6,864 bases of DNA, taken from NCBI GenBank assembly GCA_937892315.1, contig CALAVF010000017.1:1-6864 (forward strand), read 5' to 3'. Both the position numbers and the translations under genes were made by a program. Positions 1 through 4,926 of the stretch are shown piece by piece. A model generated the notes under the pieces. That model saw only the letters and a list, made by a program, of their open reading frames with translations, did not search any database and was not told the DNA's origin. How positions within the stretch are numbered: position 1 is the first letter of the stretch; every line of letters begins with the position of its first letter. Source of the DNA: an uncultured Prevotellaceae bacterium. Lineage in GTDB: Bacteria > Bacteroidota > Bacteroidia > Bacteroidales > Bacteroidaceae.

Positions 1-1
1 A

Positions 2-430
2 CGCACGCTGGAGATAGGCACGTGCTACGTCACTAACGACATCGACGAGATGAAACTGCACAAGTTGTTGTATTTCACTCAACGAGAGTCTATCATCATG
101 ACTGGTGAGCCGATGTTTGATGCGGCTTTTTCTGCATGGAGGTATGGTCCTGTGGCAGTGGATATAAGGGAACGTTTCCGTGCGGGTACGCTGAACGAGT
201 TGCCAGACAAGTCAGTGTTGGCACAATATGGGGCTGTGTTTGACTCAGTCTTTGAAAAATATGCTTGCAAGGACTCCTGGAGTTTGAGCATATTGACTCA
301 TGGGGAGTATTCGTGGCAAAATGCCAGAAGGGGACTGCTGCCTGATGAGAAGTCTTCAAATCTGATAGCCATAGAGGACATTCGTAAAGATGCAGAGCGG
401 ATGAGAGTCCGCAGGTTTTTGATGGCGTGA
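2..430 (+). CDS. Panacea-domain (SocA-like, DUF4065) antitoxin, 5' partial
   Basis: The reading frame is open from the first bases of the window through the first ATG at 50, so the gene almost certainly starts upstream; the residues just before that ATG (TCYVTNDIDE) fit the segment that normally precedes the conserved core. The core reads MKLHKLLYFTQ, followed by an acidic G-E-P-M-F-D stretch and the signature AWRYGPV (about residues 29-35 from that ATG), which is the pattern of the Panacea domain (PF13274, formerly DUF4065). Panacea proteins are known as antitoxins that neutralise many unrelated toxins encoded next to them. Here the stop codon TGA shares one base with the ATG of the next gene, so translational coupling to that partner is likely. 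The C-terminus (RMRVRRFLMA) is basic. The family call is solid; the antitoxin role is inferred from family and gene order. The promoter is outside the window. Confidence 0.85.
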   Translation, partial: RTLEIGTCYVTNDIDEMKLHKLLYFTQRESIIMTGEPMFDAAFSAWRYGPVAVDIRERFRAGTLNELPDKSVLAQYGAVFDSVFEKYACKDSWSLSILTHGEYSWQNARRGLLPDEKSSNLIAIEDIRKDAERMRVRRFLMA

Positions 431-1296
431 TGGATACGGTGAGGGGGATTGATGAGGTTCAGCAGGCCTTTTTGGACTCGCTGATTTGTGAGCGTCTGAC
501 TGATGCAGAGGAGAACAGAGTGTTGACGCGCAAAATTCGCATGAAAAGGAACGAGGGGTTGGTTGATATTTTGTGTAGTGATGAATCGTGGGATAGAGAC
601 GCTGCCAAGACAACGGCGTGTTATGTCGTAAAGACGAAGGGAAAGAAGGTTCTGTTTTTCTTCTCTCTCCGCTGCGGAGAGTTGTTTGACAGGGTTGATG
701 ATGCATTGCTGGATTTTGCGGATGAAGCGTACAGGGAGATTTATACAGTGGCTCATCATCTTGCTCCCAGCGAGGAAGAACCTGAAAGGGCTAAGGCTTA
801 TTGGGAGAAGGCTCAACAGAAGGGGCTTTCTTTAGGTGATTTGGAGGTGCTGCACCAGAAAAAGTTGTTGTATAAGAGTGACATCCATATAGAAACTAGT
901 AATGAAATCAATCGGGTGCTGAATATATACCCTGCCATTGAACTTAGTTTGCTGGGAGTCAATGAGGAAGAGAAGGAATGGTGGCAATCGATGGGGATGC
1001 CTCGGAAAATGGGCGAGACGCTGTTTTGGCACTTTGTGGTTCCTAAACTGGAAGAAATTCTTGCTCATGTGGGATGTCAGTATTTGTATTTGTTTGCCGC
1101 AGACCAAGAACCTGATGGTGCTCTTGTAAATTACTATCGTGTGAGGTTGTTCTTTGACATACCGACCGCATTAGGTGCTAACAAGCCGAGATTTGATTAT
1201 CAGTGCCAGTTCATGTGTCAGGAAATACCAAAGTTGATAGACCAGAGAAATCTCTTTTTCGCCCATTTCAATGCGGATTTTGCACAGGACACATAG
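430..1296 (+). CDS. probable GNAT-like toxin partner of the Panacea protein
   Basis: This 288-residue protein is translationally coupled to the Panacea gene (TGATG overlap). ATG at 430 is preferred over the GTG at 427 because of that overlap. Numbering from 427, a hydrophobic strand K-V-L-F-F-F-S-L with following charged helices lies at about 74-120, and the C-terminal half has the order expected of a diverged GNAT acetyltransferase fold: strand YPAIELSLLGV (168-178), a K-M-G-E-T-L motif leading into a long helix (194-212), strand YLYLFAAD (219-226), and an N-Y-Y-R-V-R-L-F-F segment (235-243). The K-M-G-E stretch is only a weak match to the Q/R-x-x-G-x-G/A acetyl-CoA loop. GNAT toxins usually acetylate aminoacyl-tRNA or other translation components; activity here is untested. 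Position downstream of a Panacea antitoxin is the main reason for calling it a toxin. The N-terminal 70 residues are unrecognised. Confidence 0.65.
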   Translation: MDTVRGIDEVQQAFLDSLICERLTDAEENRVLTRKIRMKRNEGLVDILCSDESWDRDAAKTTACYVVKTKGKKVLFFFSLRCGELFDRVDDALLDFADEAYREIYTVAHHLAPSEEEPERAKAYWEKAQQKGLSLGDLEVLHQKKLLYKSDIHIETSNEINRVLNIYPAIELSLLGVNEEEKEWWQSMGMPRKMGETLFWHFVVPKLEEILAHVGCQYLYLFAADQEPDGALVNYYRVRLFFDIPTALGANKPRFDYQCQFMCQEIPKLIDQRNLFFAHFNADFAQDT

Positions 1297-1493
1297 GATG
1301 ATGAGACCGAATCGCCAGACTTGCCCTTTTGACTTTCTATATTCTCTTATCTACCATTCTCCTCTTCTATTCGATAGATGTCAGTGTCCTTTGACCTATG
1401 AGAACATTTGTTTTTCACTTTTACAGTAACTTTCCCAAAATCTCTTAAAAAATAAAGAAAAATACTCTTTTTTCAAATTTCCCTTGAAATATT

Positions 1494-1523
1494 TTGCCTG
1501 TTCGGAAAAAGGTTGTACCTTTG
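1494..1523 (+). promoter_or_regulatory. Bacteroidetes-type promoter of the Abi_2 gene
   Basis: TTG at 1494-1496 and TACCTTTG at 1516-1523 are separated by 19 bases, matching the Bacteroidetes primary sigma factor pattern. Transcription would begin near 1530. This places the ATG at 1484 upstream of the transcript start and argues for one of the later ATGs (1586 or 1595). The sequence upstream, from 1297, is AT-rich and pyrimidine-rich with no gene visible. Confidence 0.75.
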
Positions 1524-1533
1524 TAGCAACAGA

Positions 1534-1574
1534 TTCCGCCACGCTTCCCATAAGAACAGCGAACCAGGGCGGAA
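1534..1574 (+). promoter_or_regulatory. inverted repeat in the Abi_2 mRNA leader
   Basis: TTCCGCC (1534-1540) and GGCGGAA (1568-1574) are perfect reverse complements separated by 27 bases. The stem would form at the very 5' end of the predicted transcript and ends 11 bases before the ATG at 1586. It may be a translation control element, a DNA operator just downstream of the promoter, or part of a small structured RNA associated with the HEPN protein. The stem is short, so chance cannot be excluded. Confidence 0.4.
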
Positions 1575-1585
1575 CTTCGTTTTAT

Positions 1586-2497
1586 ATGCCCAAAATGGAT
1601 TACACGAAACAAGCACTTGACTATCCTCAAATTGTGCAACAGATGAAAGAACGGGGATTGAAGTTTCACGATGAGCAAACAGCCATCGGTGAATTGCGTG
1701 TGATAAGTTACTTCCGCTTCGCCAACTATTTGAGGTACTTTGAGATAAGAAACAGCGGCCATCGGTTTAAGCCTGACTGTTATTTCGAGGATGCTCTTGA
1801 CTTGTACTATTTTGACAAGCGGCTTCGTGCTCTCCTTTTCACCGTTATACAGAGCGTGGAGATAGCATTTCGGTCGAAAATCATTCACCACGTGGCTCTT
1901 CGGCATGGAGCATTTTGGTTTGCAGACGGAAGCCTTTGCCTAAATCGAGCGAAATTCCAAGAGAATCTGAGTGTTATCAAGAAGGAAGTGCAGCGTTCAA
2001 AAGAGGATTTTATTCAGGAGCATTTCCAGAAGTATTCCTTGCCTGATGTTCCTCCTGTATGGAAGACTCTGGAGGTGACTTCATTCGGCACTCTCTCCAA
2101 ACTGTATTGCAATCTGTCGGACAATACCGTGAAGAAACGCATAGCGAGGGACCTCAACCTGCCTCAACACGCAGTGTTGGAGAGTTGGATGAAATGTACG
2201 GTTGTACTTCGGAATTGCATCGCTCACCACGCCCGTGTATGGAACCGTCGTTTTCCGCAAATGCCCCAATTGGCTCTGTCCTTGCGTGGGGCGTGGATAA
2301 GTAACACGGCAGTGCGCCCCAACAAGTTATATGCACAGTTGTGTTGTCTGGCATACCTAAATGATAGTATACATCCCAATAATGATTTTAAGCAGCAATT
2401 GTCTCTATTGCTGAATATATACCCCAAAGTTGATTTACATGCTATGGGATTTCCTGCGGGGTGGAAACGTGAACCGTTATGGAGAGATGCTTTCTGA
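1586..2497 (+). CDS. Abi_2 (AbiD/AbiF-type) HEPN protein
   Basis: The N-terminus after the chosen start reads MPKMDYTKQALDYPQIVQQ, then K-E-R-G-L, a D-E-Q stretch and ISYFRFANYLRYFE. This is the typical opening of Abi_2 family proteins (PF07751), which begin with a short M-x-Y-T-K segment and an R-G-L loop. Near the C-terminus VLRNCIAHHARVWN contains the HEPN motif R-N-x-x-x-H (R at 2210-2212, H at 2225-2227; about residues 209 and 214), the catalytic signature of HEPN RNases. At about 303 residues the protein has normal family length. The frame continues upstream to an ATG at 1484, but that ATG lies before the predicted transcription start; ATG 1595 is the other candidate. Members are abortive-infection or toxin-like proteins, and AbiF-type members have been linked to partner non-coding RNAs and to the ancestry of Cas13 HEPN domains. 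RNase activity and phage defence here are inference. It has its own promoter and no protein antitoxin next to it. Confidence 0.88.
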   Translation: MPKMDYTKQALDYPQIVQQMKERGLKFHDEQTAIGELRVISYFRFANYLRYFEIRNSGHRFKPDCYFEDALDLYYFDKRLRALLFTVIQSVEIAFRSKIIHHVALRHGAFWFADGSLCLNRAKFQENLSVIKKEVQRSKEDFIQEHFQKYSLPDVPPVWKTLEVTSFGTLSKLYCNLSDNTVKKRIARDLNLPQHAVLESWMKCTVVLRNCIAHHARVWNRRFPQMPQLALSLRGAWISNTAVRPNKLYAQLCCLAYLNDSIHPNNDFKQQLSLLLNIYPKVDLHAMGFPAGWKREPLWRDAF

Positions 2498-2567
2498 TTT
2501 GAACTTGCCAGAGGCTATAAGTAATGGGCCGTTAGGGAATCTTGGCAACAGAATTAGCAGCCTTTTG

Positions 2568-3020
2568 TTCCTGCCCGTGTTCTGGTCGCCTGTGCATTTC
2601 CCGAAACAAGCGGGCACGATGGGGCTGCTGCTGCACCCCCGGCATCCCGTGTTCCGTCACTTCCCCACCGAGATGAACAGCGACTGGCAATGGTGGAACG
2701 TGGTGAAACGGATCCGTGTGATGGTGCTCGACGAGATGCCGACGGTGACACCGCTCATCGAGAGTGTAGATAACTTTGTGCATAACCGCCGCCTGTCGCT
2801 GATGTTTGAGGCACAGATGGGCAAGGGGAGCATCGTGGTGAGCAGCATCGAAATGGCGACCAACCTGCCCGAAATGCGGCACTTGCTCTACAGCACAGCC
2901 ACGTATATGGCATCGGATGACTTCGCCCCCAAAGCGGACATCACGCCGCAGCAACTGAGGGGGCTGTTCGGCAACAGCACGACAGAACAGCAGACGGATG
3001 CCATGAGCATCTATCAATGA
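2568..3020 (+). pseudogene. C-terminal fragment of a glycoside hydrolase family 2 protein
   Basis: The frame gives FLPVFWSPVHFPKQAGTMG, then H-F-P-T-E, SDWQWW, V-D-N-F, N-R-R-L and an S-S-I-E segment. This is the C-terminal part of Bacteroidetes family 2 glycoside hydrolases (beta-galactosidase-like), where P-T-E followed by N/D-W-Q-W-W is a hallmark. Family members usually exceed 800 residues; only about 150 are here and the catalytic barrel is absent. The frame remains open upstream to ATGs at 2487 and 2430 inside the Abi_2 gene, but that stretch is not recognisable as hydrolase. Base composition jumps to clearly GC-rich near 2570, marking a junction. The fragment ends at a normal stop and is followed by a palindromic element that may be its original terminator. 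A short protein could be made, but I judge it a remnant left by insertion or deletion. Exact left edge is uncertain by some tens of bases. Confidence 0.75.
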
Positions 3021-3024
3021 GACG

Positions 3025-3152
3025 AAAAAGGCACCCAAACGGCACCCTCAGCACCATGAAAGTGGTCTGAGTCACACCGCCTCGGTGGTCTGAGTCACAC
3101 CACTTGGGCGGTCTGACTCAGACCACTTTTGAGGTATCGAGGGAGCCTTTTT
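3025..3152. repeat. nested palindromic element / large terminator-like structure
   Basis: Three layers of symmetry are present. The outer arms AAAAAGGCACCC (3025-3036) and GGGAGCCTTTTT (3141-3152) are complementary with one mismatch. CCTCA (3045-3049) matches TGAGG (3130-3134). The inner arms AAAGTGGTCTGAGTCA (3059-3074) and TGACTCAGACCACTTT (3114-3129) are a perfect 16-bp inverted repeat. In the centre, the 17-mer GTGGTCTGAGTCACACC occurs twice as a direct repeat (3062-3078 and 3085-3101). The outer stem ending in five T residues resembles a bidirectional intrinsic terminator located 4 bases after the hydrolase fragment stop. The extra repeats suggest a REP- or MITE-like interspersed element. 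No coding frame is convincing in it. Confidence 0.8.
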
Positions 3153-3242
3153 GACACCTCCTCCTGTTTTCAAAAAACCATCATGCTTATCAATCCCCAC
3201 TCACTTCTTTTGCCCCTTCTTCTCAACTTTTCCCCTAATAAT

Positions 3243-3274
3243 TTGGCGTATATAAATAAAAAGATGTATCTTTG
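3243..3274 (+). promoter_or_regulatory. Bacteroidetes-type promoter of the PIN toxin-antitoxin operon
   Basis: TTG at 3243-3245 and TATCTTTG at 3267-3274 are 21 bases apart. Transcription would start near 3281, about 23 bases before the antitoxin ATG. The stretch from 3153 to 3240 upstream is strongly pyrimidine-rich and holds no gene. Confidence 0.75.
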
Positions 3275-3303
3275 CGGCGAGAATTTATAAAAACAAGAAG
3301 ATT

Positions 3304-3456
3304 ATGGAAGCCAGAACAGCAACAGCCCCTACAAGAAGGCTCTCAAGAACGGCATTGTGGGCAAGATCCCATAAGTGGATGATAGAAGTGGTGGATCCTG
3401 AACTGCAGGCACAGTGCAAGAGTTATAAAGACGGGAAAAAGATTATCAGACCATGA
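3304..3456 (+). CDS. short probable antitoxin of a PIN-domain toxin
   Basis: This 50-residue ORF begins MEARTATAPTRR and ends VVDPELQAQCKSYKDGKKIIRP-like (positions 3388-3453). Its TGA overlaps the ATG of the PIN toxin (ATGA overlap, 4 bases), the usual arrangement of a type II antitoxin-toxin operon, and it lies just behind a clear promoter. I recognise no DNA-binding domain by name; the arginine-rich N-terminus could bind DNA and the C-terminal half could wrap the toxin. It is shorter than usual VapB proteins (about 70-90 residues). One oddity: between about 3327 and 3370 a neighbouring frame reads SPYKKALKNGIVGKI with far more GC at third positions than the annotated frame, which hints at two compensating frameshifts in the N-terminal half. 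The function is inferred from gene order. Confidence 0.65.
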   Translation: MEARTATAPTRRLSRTALWARSHKWMIEVVDPELQAQCKSYKDGKKIIRP

Positions 3457-3869
3457 GACTGATGCTTGACACTTGTGTCGTCATCGACCTGCTGACCGAT
3501 ATGGATAATCTGAACCAAGGTGCACAGGATATCATTGATGACCGCAATAATCAATTCTTTGCCAGTGCAGAAACTATGCGTGAGTTAGTTGTACATTTCA
3601 ACAACAAGCGACTGCTCTCTAAGTATTGGAAAACGGCGGAAGATGTATTACGGGCAGTAGAGGATGACCTCGACATCGAATTTCTGCCCATCCGTCGTGA
3701 CGAGGGCTATGCTTATTCTCGCCTACAACTGAATATTGGGCAGGGGCACAACGACCCAAGCGACCACATGATTATCGCTCATGCCATAACAGAACACATG
3801 CCCCTTTTGTCAAGCGATACAAAATTCCCTTTTTATCGTTCTCAGGGACTTGACTTGATAGAGTATTGA
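3453..3869 (+). CDS. PIN-domain RNase toxin (VapC-like)
   Basis: The 138-residue protein has the full PIN fold signature in order: N-terminal strand with acid MLDTCVVID (D6), E44 in M-R-E-L-V, the acid pair in NDPSDHMIIAHA (D101 and D104), and SSDTKF with D122 near the C-terminus. These four acidic positions coordinate the divalent metal in PIN ribonucleases. Length is normal for VapC. VapC toxins cleave tRNA or rRNA and are neutralised by the antitoxin encoded just upstream; here the 50-residue ORF ending at 3456 overlaps the start by four bases. Family assignment is strong. The RNA target cannot be told from the sequence. The gene ends 28 bases before a hairpin terminator, so the operon is a self-contained two-gene unit. 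Confidence 0.9.
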   Translation: MRLMLDTCVVIDLLTDMDNLNQGAQDIIDDRNNQFFASAETMRELVVHFNNKRLLSKYWKTAEDVLRAVEDDLDIEFLPIRRDEGYAYSRLQLNIGQGHNDPSDHMIIAHAITEHMPLLSSDTKFPFYRSQGLDLIEY

Positions 3870-3897
3870 CTTCCTTTTCCATGTATGACATAAATAT

Positions 3898-3932
3898 GGG
3901 GTACGGACATCTGTTCCGTTCCCTTGTTTTTT
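3898..3932 (+). terminator. intrinsic terminator after the PIN toxin
   Basis: GGG (3899-3901) pairs with CCC (3921-3923), and ACGGA (3903-3907) with TCCGT (3915-3919), with one T-T mismatch between them and a 7-base loop. The stem runs straight into TTGTTTTTT (3924-3932). It lies 28 bases after the toxin stop codon. Confidence 0.65.
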
Positions 3933-4027
3933 ATAATTATCTGTATTGTATCGTCCAATCCGCAAAGGACGAAAAACGTGATTTCCCACAGATGTTCTTA
4001 AAAGGTAAGCATCCTTAGAAATACCCG

Positions 4028-4058
4028 TTGTATCAGTTGTGGTTTTGTTGTACCTTTG
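4028..4058 (+). promoter_or_regulatory. Bacteroidetes-type promoter before the hairpin transcript
   Basis: TTG at 4028-4030 and TACCTTTG at 4051-4058 are 20 bases apart, an excellent fit to the consensus. The predicted start, near 4065, falls at the first bases of the long hairpin at 4063-4116. The region from 3870 to 4027 holds the terminator, a 6-bp hairpin TCGTCC/GGACGA (3951-3972) and no convincing gene. Confidence 0.75.
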
Positions 4059-4062
4059 CCCC

Positions 4063-4116
4063 GTAAGCATTCGACCATCTACAGGTACTAGCACCTGTAC
4101 TTCTTCGAATGCTTAC
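4063..4116 (+). repeat. long two-part hairpin at a transcript 5' end
   Basis: GTAAGCATTCGA (4063-4074) and TCGAATGCTTAC (4105-4116) form a perfect 12-bp stem. After a symmetric 5-by-5 internal loop, TACAGGT (4080-4086) and ACCTGTA (4093-4099) form a 7-bp upper stem with a 6-base loop. The structure begins at the predicted transcription start and its descending arm contains the ATG (4109-4111) of the ATPase remnant, so in RNA it would bury that start codon. There is no U-tract after it, so it is not an ordinary terminator. It could be a small RNA, a leader control element or the scar of an inverted duplication. Confidence 0.7.
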
Positions 4117-4285
4117 TCAATTTACGGCTGATGCGAGATATACAAAAGCGTCAAGTTATGGTAAAGCGACTTATCACTCTTTGTCCACATATATTCGAAA
4201 TACGATAGACCATCCAGACAATGGCACCACCTACACAGAGGAAGAATTGAAGATTTCGACAGAATTTTTAAGGAGTTTATTATAA
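4109..4285 (+). pseudogene. C-terminal remnant of an ATPase-type protein (58 residues)
   Basis: The ORF starts at the ATG inside the preceding hairpin and ends with TAA at 4283-4285. Its sequence has YGKATYHSLSTYIRNTID (residues 17-34), then H-P-D-N-G, YTEEELKIS and T-E-F-L-R. The pattern Y-R/H-x-L-x-x-Y-I-R-N-x-I-x-H-P-x-N followed by Y-T-E-E-E-L is, as far as I recognise it, the extreme C-terminus of large AAA/ABC-type ATPases found in Bacteroidetes defence and mobile loci. No Walker motif or other upstream part is present, and the frame is closed by a TAA at 4064-4066. I therefore call it the tail of a deleted gene placed behind a promoter. It could still be translated as a small protein. 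Family identity is by motif memory only and should be treated as tentative. Confidence 0.5.
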
Positions 4286-4289
4286 AGAA

Positions 4290-4319
4290 GAAAGATGGAG
4301 GCATAAACCTTCATCTTTC
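4290..4319. terminator. hairpin between convergent genes, probable terminator
   Basis: GAAAGATGGAGG (4290-4301) and CCTTCATCTTTC (4308-4319) form a 12-bp stem with one G-T wobble and a 6-base loop. It sits 5 bases after the ATPase remnant stop and 15 bases after the end of the minus-strand DUF5053-like gene. Read on the minus strand it is followed by a T-rich stretch (CTTCTTTATAAT), so it best serves the minus-strand operon; the plus-strand side has no T-run. Confidence 0.55.
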
Positions 4320-4333
4320 ATCTTGAAAAGTTA

Positions 4334-4594
4334 TTATGAAGTAGGAATATTGTCCGCCGCCCGTCGTATGCGGTCGGAGAGGTCAACCAGCGCCCCCCGC
4401 AACAGACTTGCCTCGCTCGGAGTGAATCCGCCTTCACCTCCGTTGCCGTCAATGCCGTCCATCTTGTGGTAGAACCACGAGCAGGACTTTGAGAAATAGG
4501 TGCGTGAGATTTCACGCCACGAAACGGCAAGCAGGATGTCCTGCATCCGCTGCTTCATGTCAACGATCTGGTCTTGTTTGATTACTGTTTCCAT
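4334..4594 (-). CDS. DUF5053-like small protein
   Basis: The 86-residue protein has a helical N-terminus (METVIKQDQIVDMKQRMQD), then VSWREISRTYFSKSCSWFY, K-M-D-G-I-D-G-N-G-G, and a C-terminal helix beginning T-P-S-E-A and ending LSDRIRRAADNI. The central I-S-x-x-Y-F-x-K-S-x-S-W-x-Y-x-K-x-D-G segment looks like a helix-turn-helix recognition element and, with the D-G-N-G-G loop and the D-R-I-R-x-A-A-D-x-I end, matches my memory of the DUF5053 family, small proteins common in Bacteroidetes mobile elements and prophages. Function is unknown; DNA binding is an inference. It is the second gene of a minus-strand operon, 25 bases after the 62-residue gene, and the pair is controlled by the operator-like region at 4837-4889. 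A hairpin terminator follows. Confidence 0.75.
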   Translation of the reverse strand: METVIKQDQIVDMKQRMQDILLAVSWREISRTYFSKSCSWFYHKMDGIDGNGGEGGFTPSEASLLRGALVDLSDRIRRAADNIPTS

Positions 4595-4619
4595 CTGTAT
4601 ATTGTTTTTTAGTCATTGC

Positions 4620-4808
4620 TTATCGGAAAAGAAACTCGTCTGCCTCGTCGTATGGTAAATCTACCATTTTATCAAACAACTCTTGGGCGTACCAAAGCAA
4701 TTGCGGACGTCCATCGGGAAAACTTTTGATGTAGTTTCTGATGGCGGCAAGCAACTCCTCTTCGGCAGGAGTGACTTCCATCATGATGTTAGTTCGTTTC
4801 CTTTTCAT
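4620..4808 (-). CDS. small acidic hypothetical protein, first gene of the operon
   Basis: ATG at 4808 gives 62 residues starting MKRKRTNIMMEVTPAEEE. The frame stays open upstream to an ATG at 4958, but the promoter with TATTTTTG at 4833-4840 places the transcript start near 4826, so the longer version cannot be made from it; ATGs at 4784 and 4781 are alternatives and would begin directly at M-E-V-T-P-A-E-E. The body is a predicted helical, acidic protein: L-L-A-A-I-R-N-Y-I-K-S, a P-D-G-R-P turn, then YAQELFDKMVDLPYDEADEF. I do not recognise a named family. It lies 25 bases upstream of the DUF5053-like gene in the same direction, an arrangement that suggests a shared role in a mobile element or prophage. 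No membrane or signal sequence is seen in the short version. Confidence 0.6.
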   Translation of the reverse strand: MKRKRTNIMMEVTPAEEELLAAIRNYIKSFPDGRPQLLWYAQELFDKMVDLPYDEADEFLFR

Positions 4809-4832
4809 TCTATATCTTAATGATTTTTCATG

Positions 4833-4862
4833 CAAAAATACTACATTTTTTTGTATTGTCAA
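4833..4862 (-). promoter_or_regulatory. Bacteroidetes-type promoter of the 62-residue/DUF5053 operon
   Basis: On the minus strand TTG (complement of 4860-4862) and TATTTTTG (complement of 4833-4840) are separated by 19 bases. Transcription would start near 4826, leaving about 18 bases of leader before the ATG at 4808. Both elements fall inside the inverted repeat at 4837-4889, so binding of a protein there would directly block RNA polymerase. Confidence 0.75.
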
Positions 4863-4889
4863 CCATGAACTACAAAAAAATGTAGTATT
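4837..4889. promoter_or_regulatory. double dyad operator-like inverted repeat
   Basis: AATACTACATTTTTTTGTA (4837-4855) and its exact reverse complement (4871-4889) flank a 15-base spacer: 19 of 19 bases match. Each arm is itself a dyad, CTACA-N6-TGTAG at 4870-4885 (perfect) and CTACA-N6-TGTAT at 4841-4856 (one mismatch), with centres 29 bases apart. The left arm covers the -7 element of the minus-strand promoter. This looks like two binding sites for a dimeric repressor. Candidate regulators are the operon products themselves. A role as recombination arms is less likely because no recombinase gene is nearby. Confidence 0.65.
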
Positions 4890-4926
4890 CTTTATCCATA
4901 CTATTATAAATGGCATGAAATCATGA

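Noticed and set aside
298..816. 172-residue open frame on the minus strand
   Set aside because: It is the antisense shadow of the Panacea gene and its partner, with no recognisable protein pattern.
1484..1585. N-terminal extension of the Abi_2 protein from the ATG at 1484
   Set aside because: The ATG lies upstream of the predicted transcription start, the extension overlaps the promoter, and Abi_2 homology starts at the M-D-Y-T-K segment after 1586.
2532..3038. 168-residue open frame on the minus strand
   Set aside because: It is the antisense of the GC-rich glycoside hydrolase fragment, whose plus-strand motifs are clear; GC-rich coding DNA commonly leaves the opposite strand open.
3062..3101. 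CRISPR-like array from the repeated 17-mer
   Set aside because: There are only two direct copies with a 6-base gap, and they lie inside a larger palindrome; no spacer-sized intervals or cas genes are present.
3881..4018. 45-codon plus-strand ORF after the PIN toxin
   Set aside because: It spans the toxin's terminator hairpin and has no promoter of its own or recognisable motif.
3810..4094. 94-residue open frame on the minus strand
   Set aside because: It overlaps the PIN toxin end, a terminator, a promoter and the long hairpin, and shows no family pattern. It could only matter if this spacer proves to be a repeated element.
4837..4889. Invertible promoter flanked by recombination sites
   Set aside because: The repeat arms contain the promoter elements rather than flanking a promoter, the spacer is only 15 bases, and no invertase is nearby; an operator explains it better.
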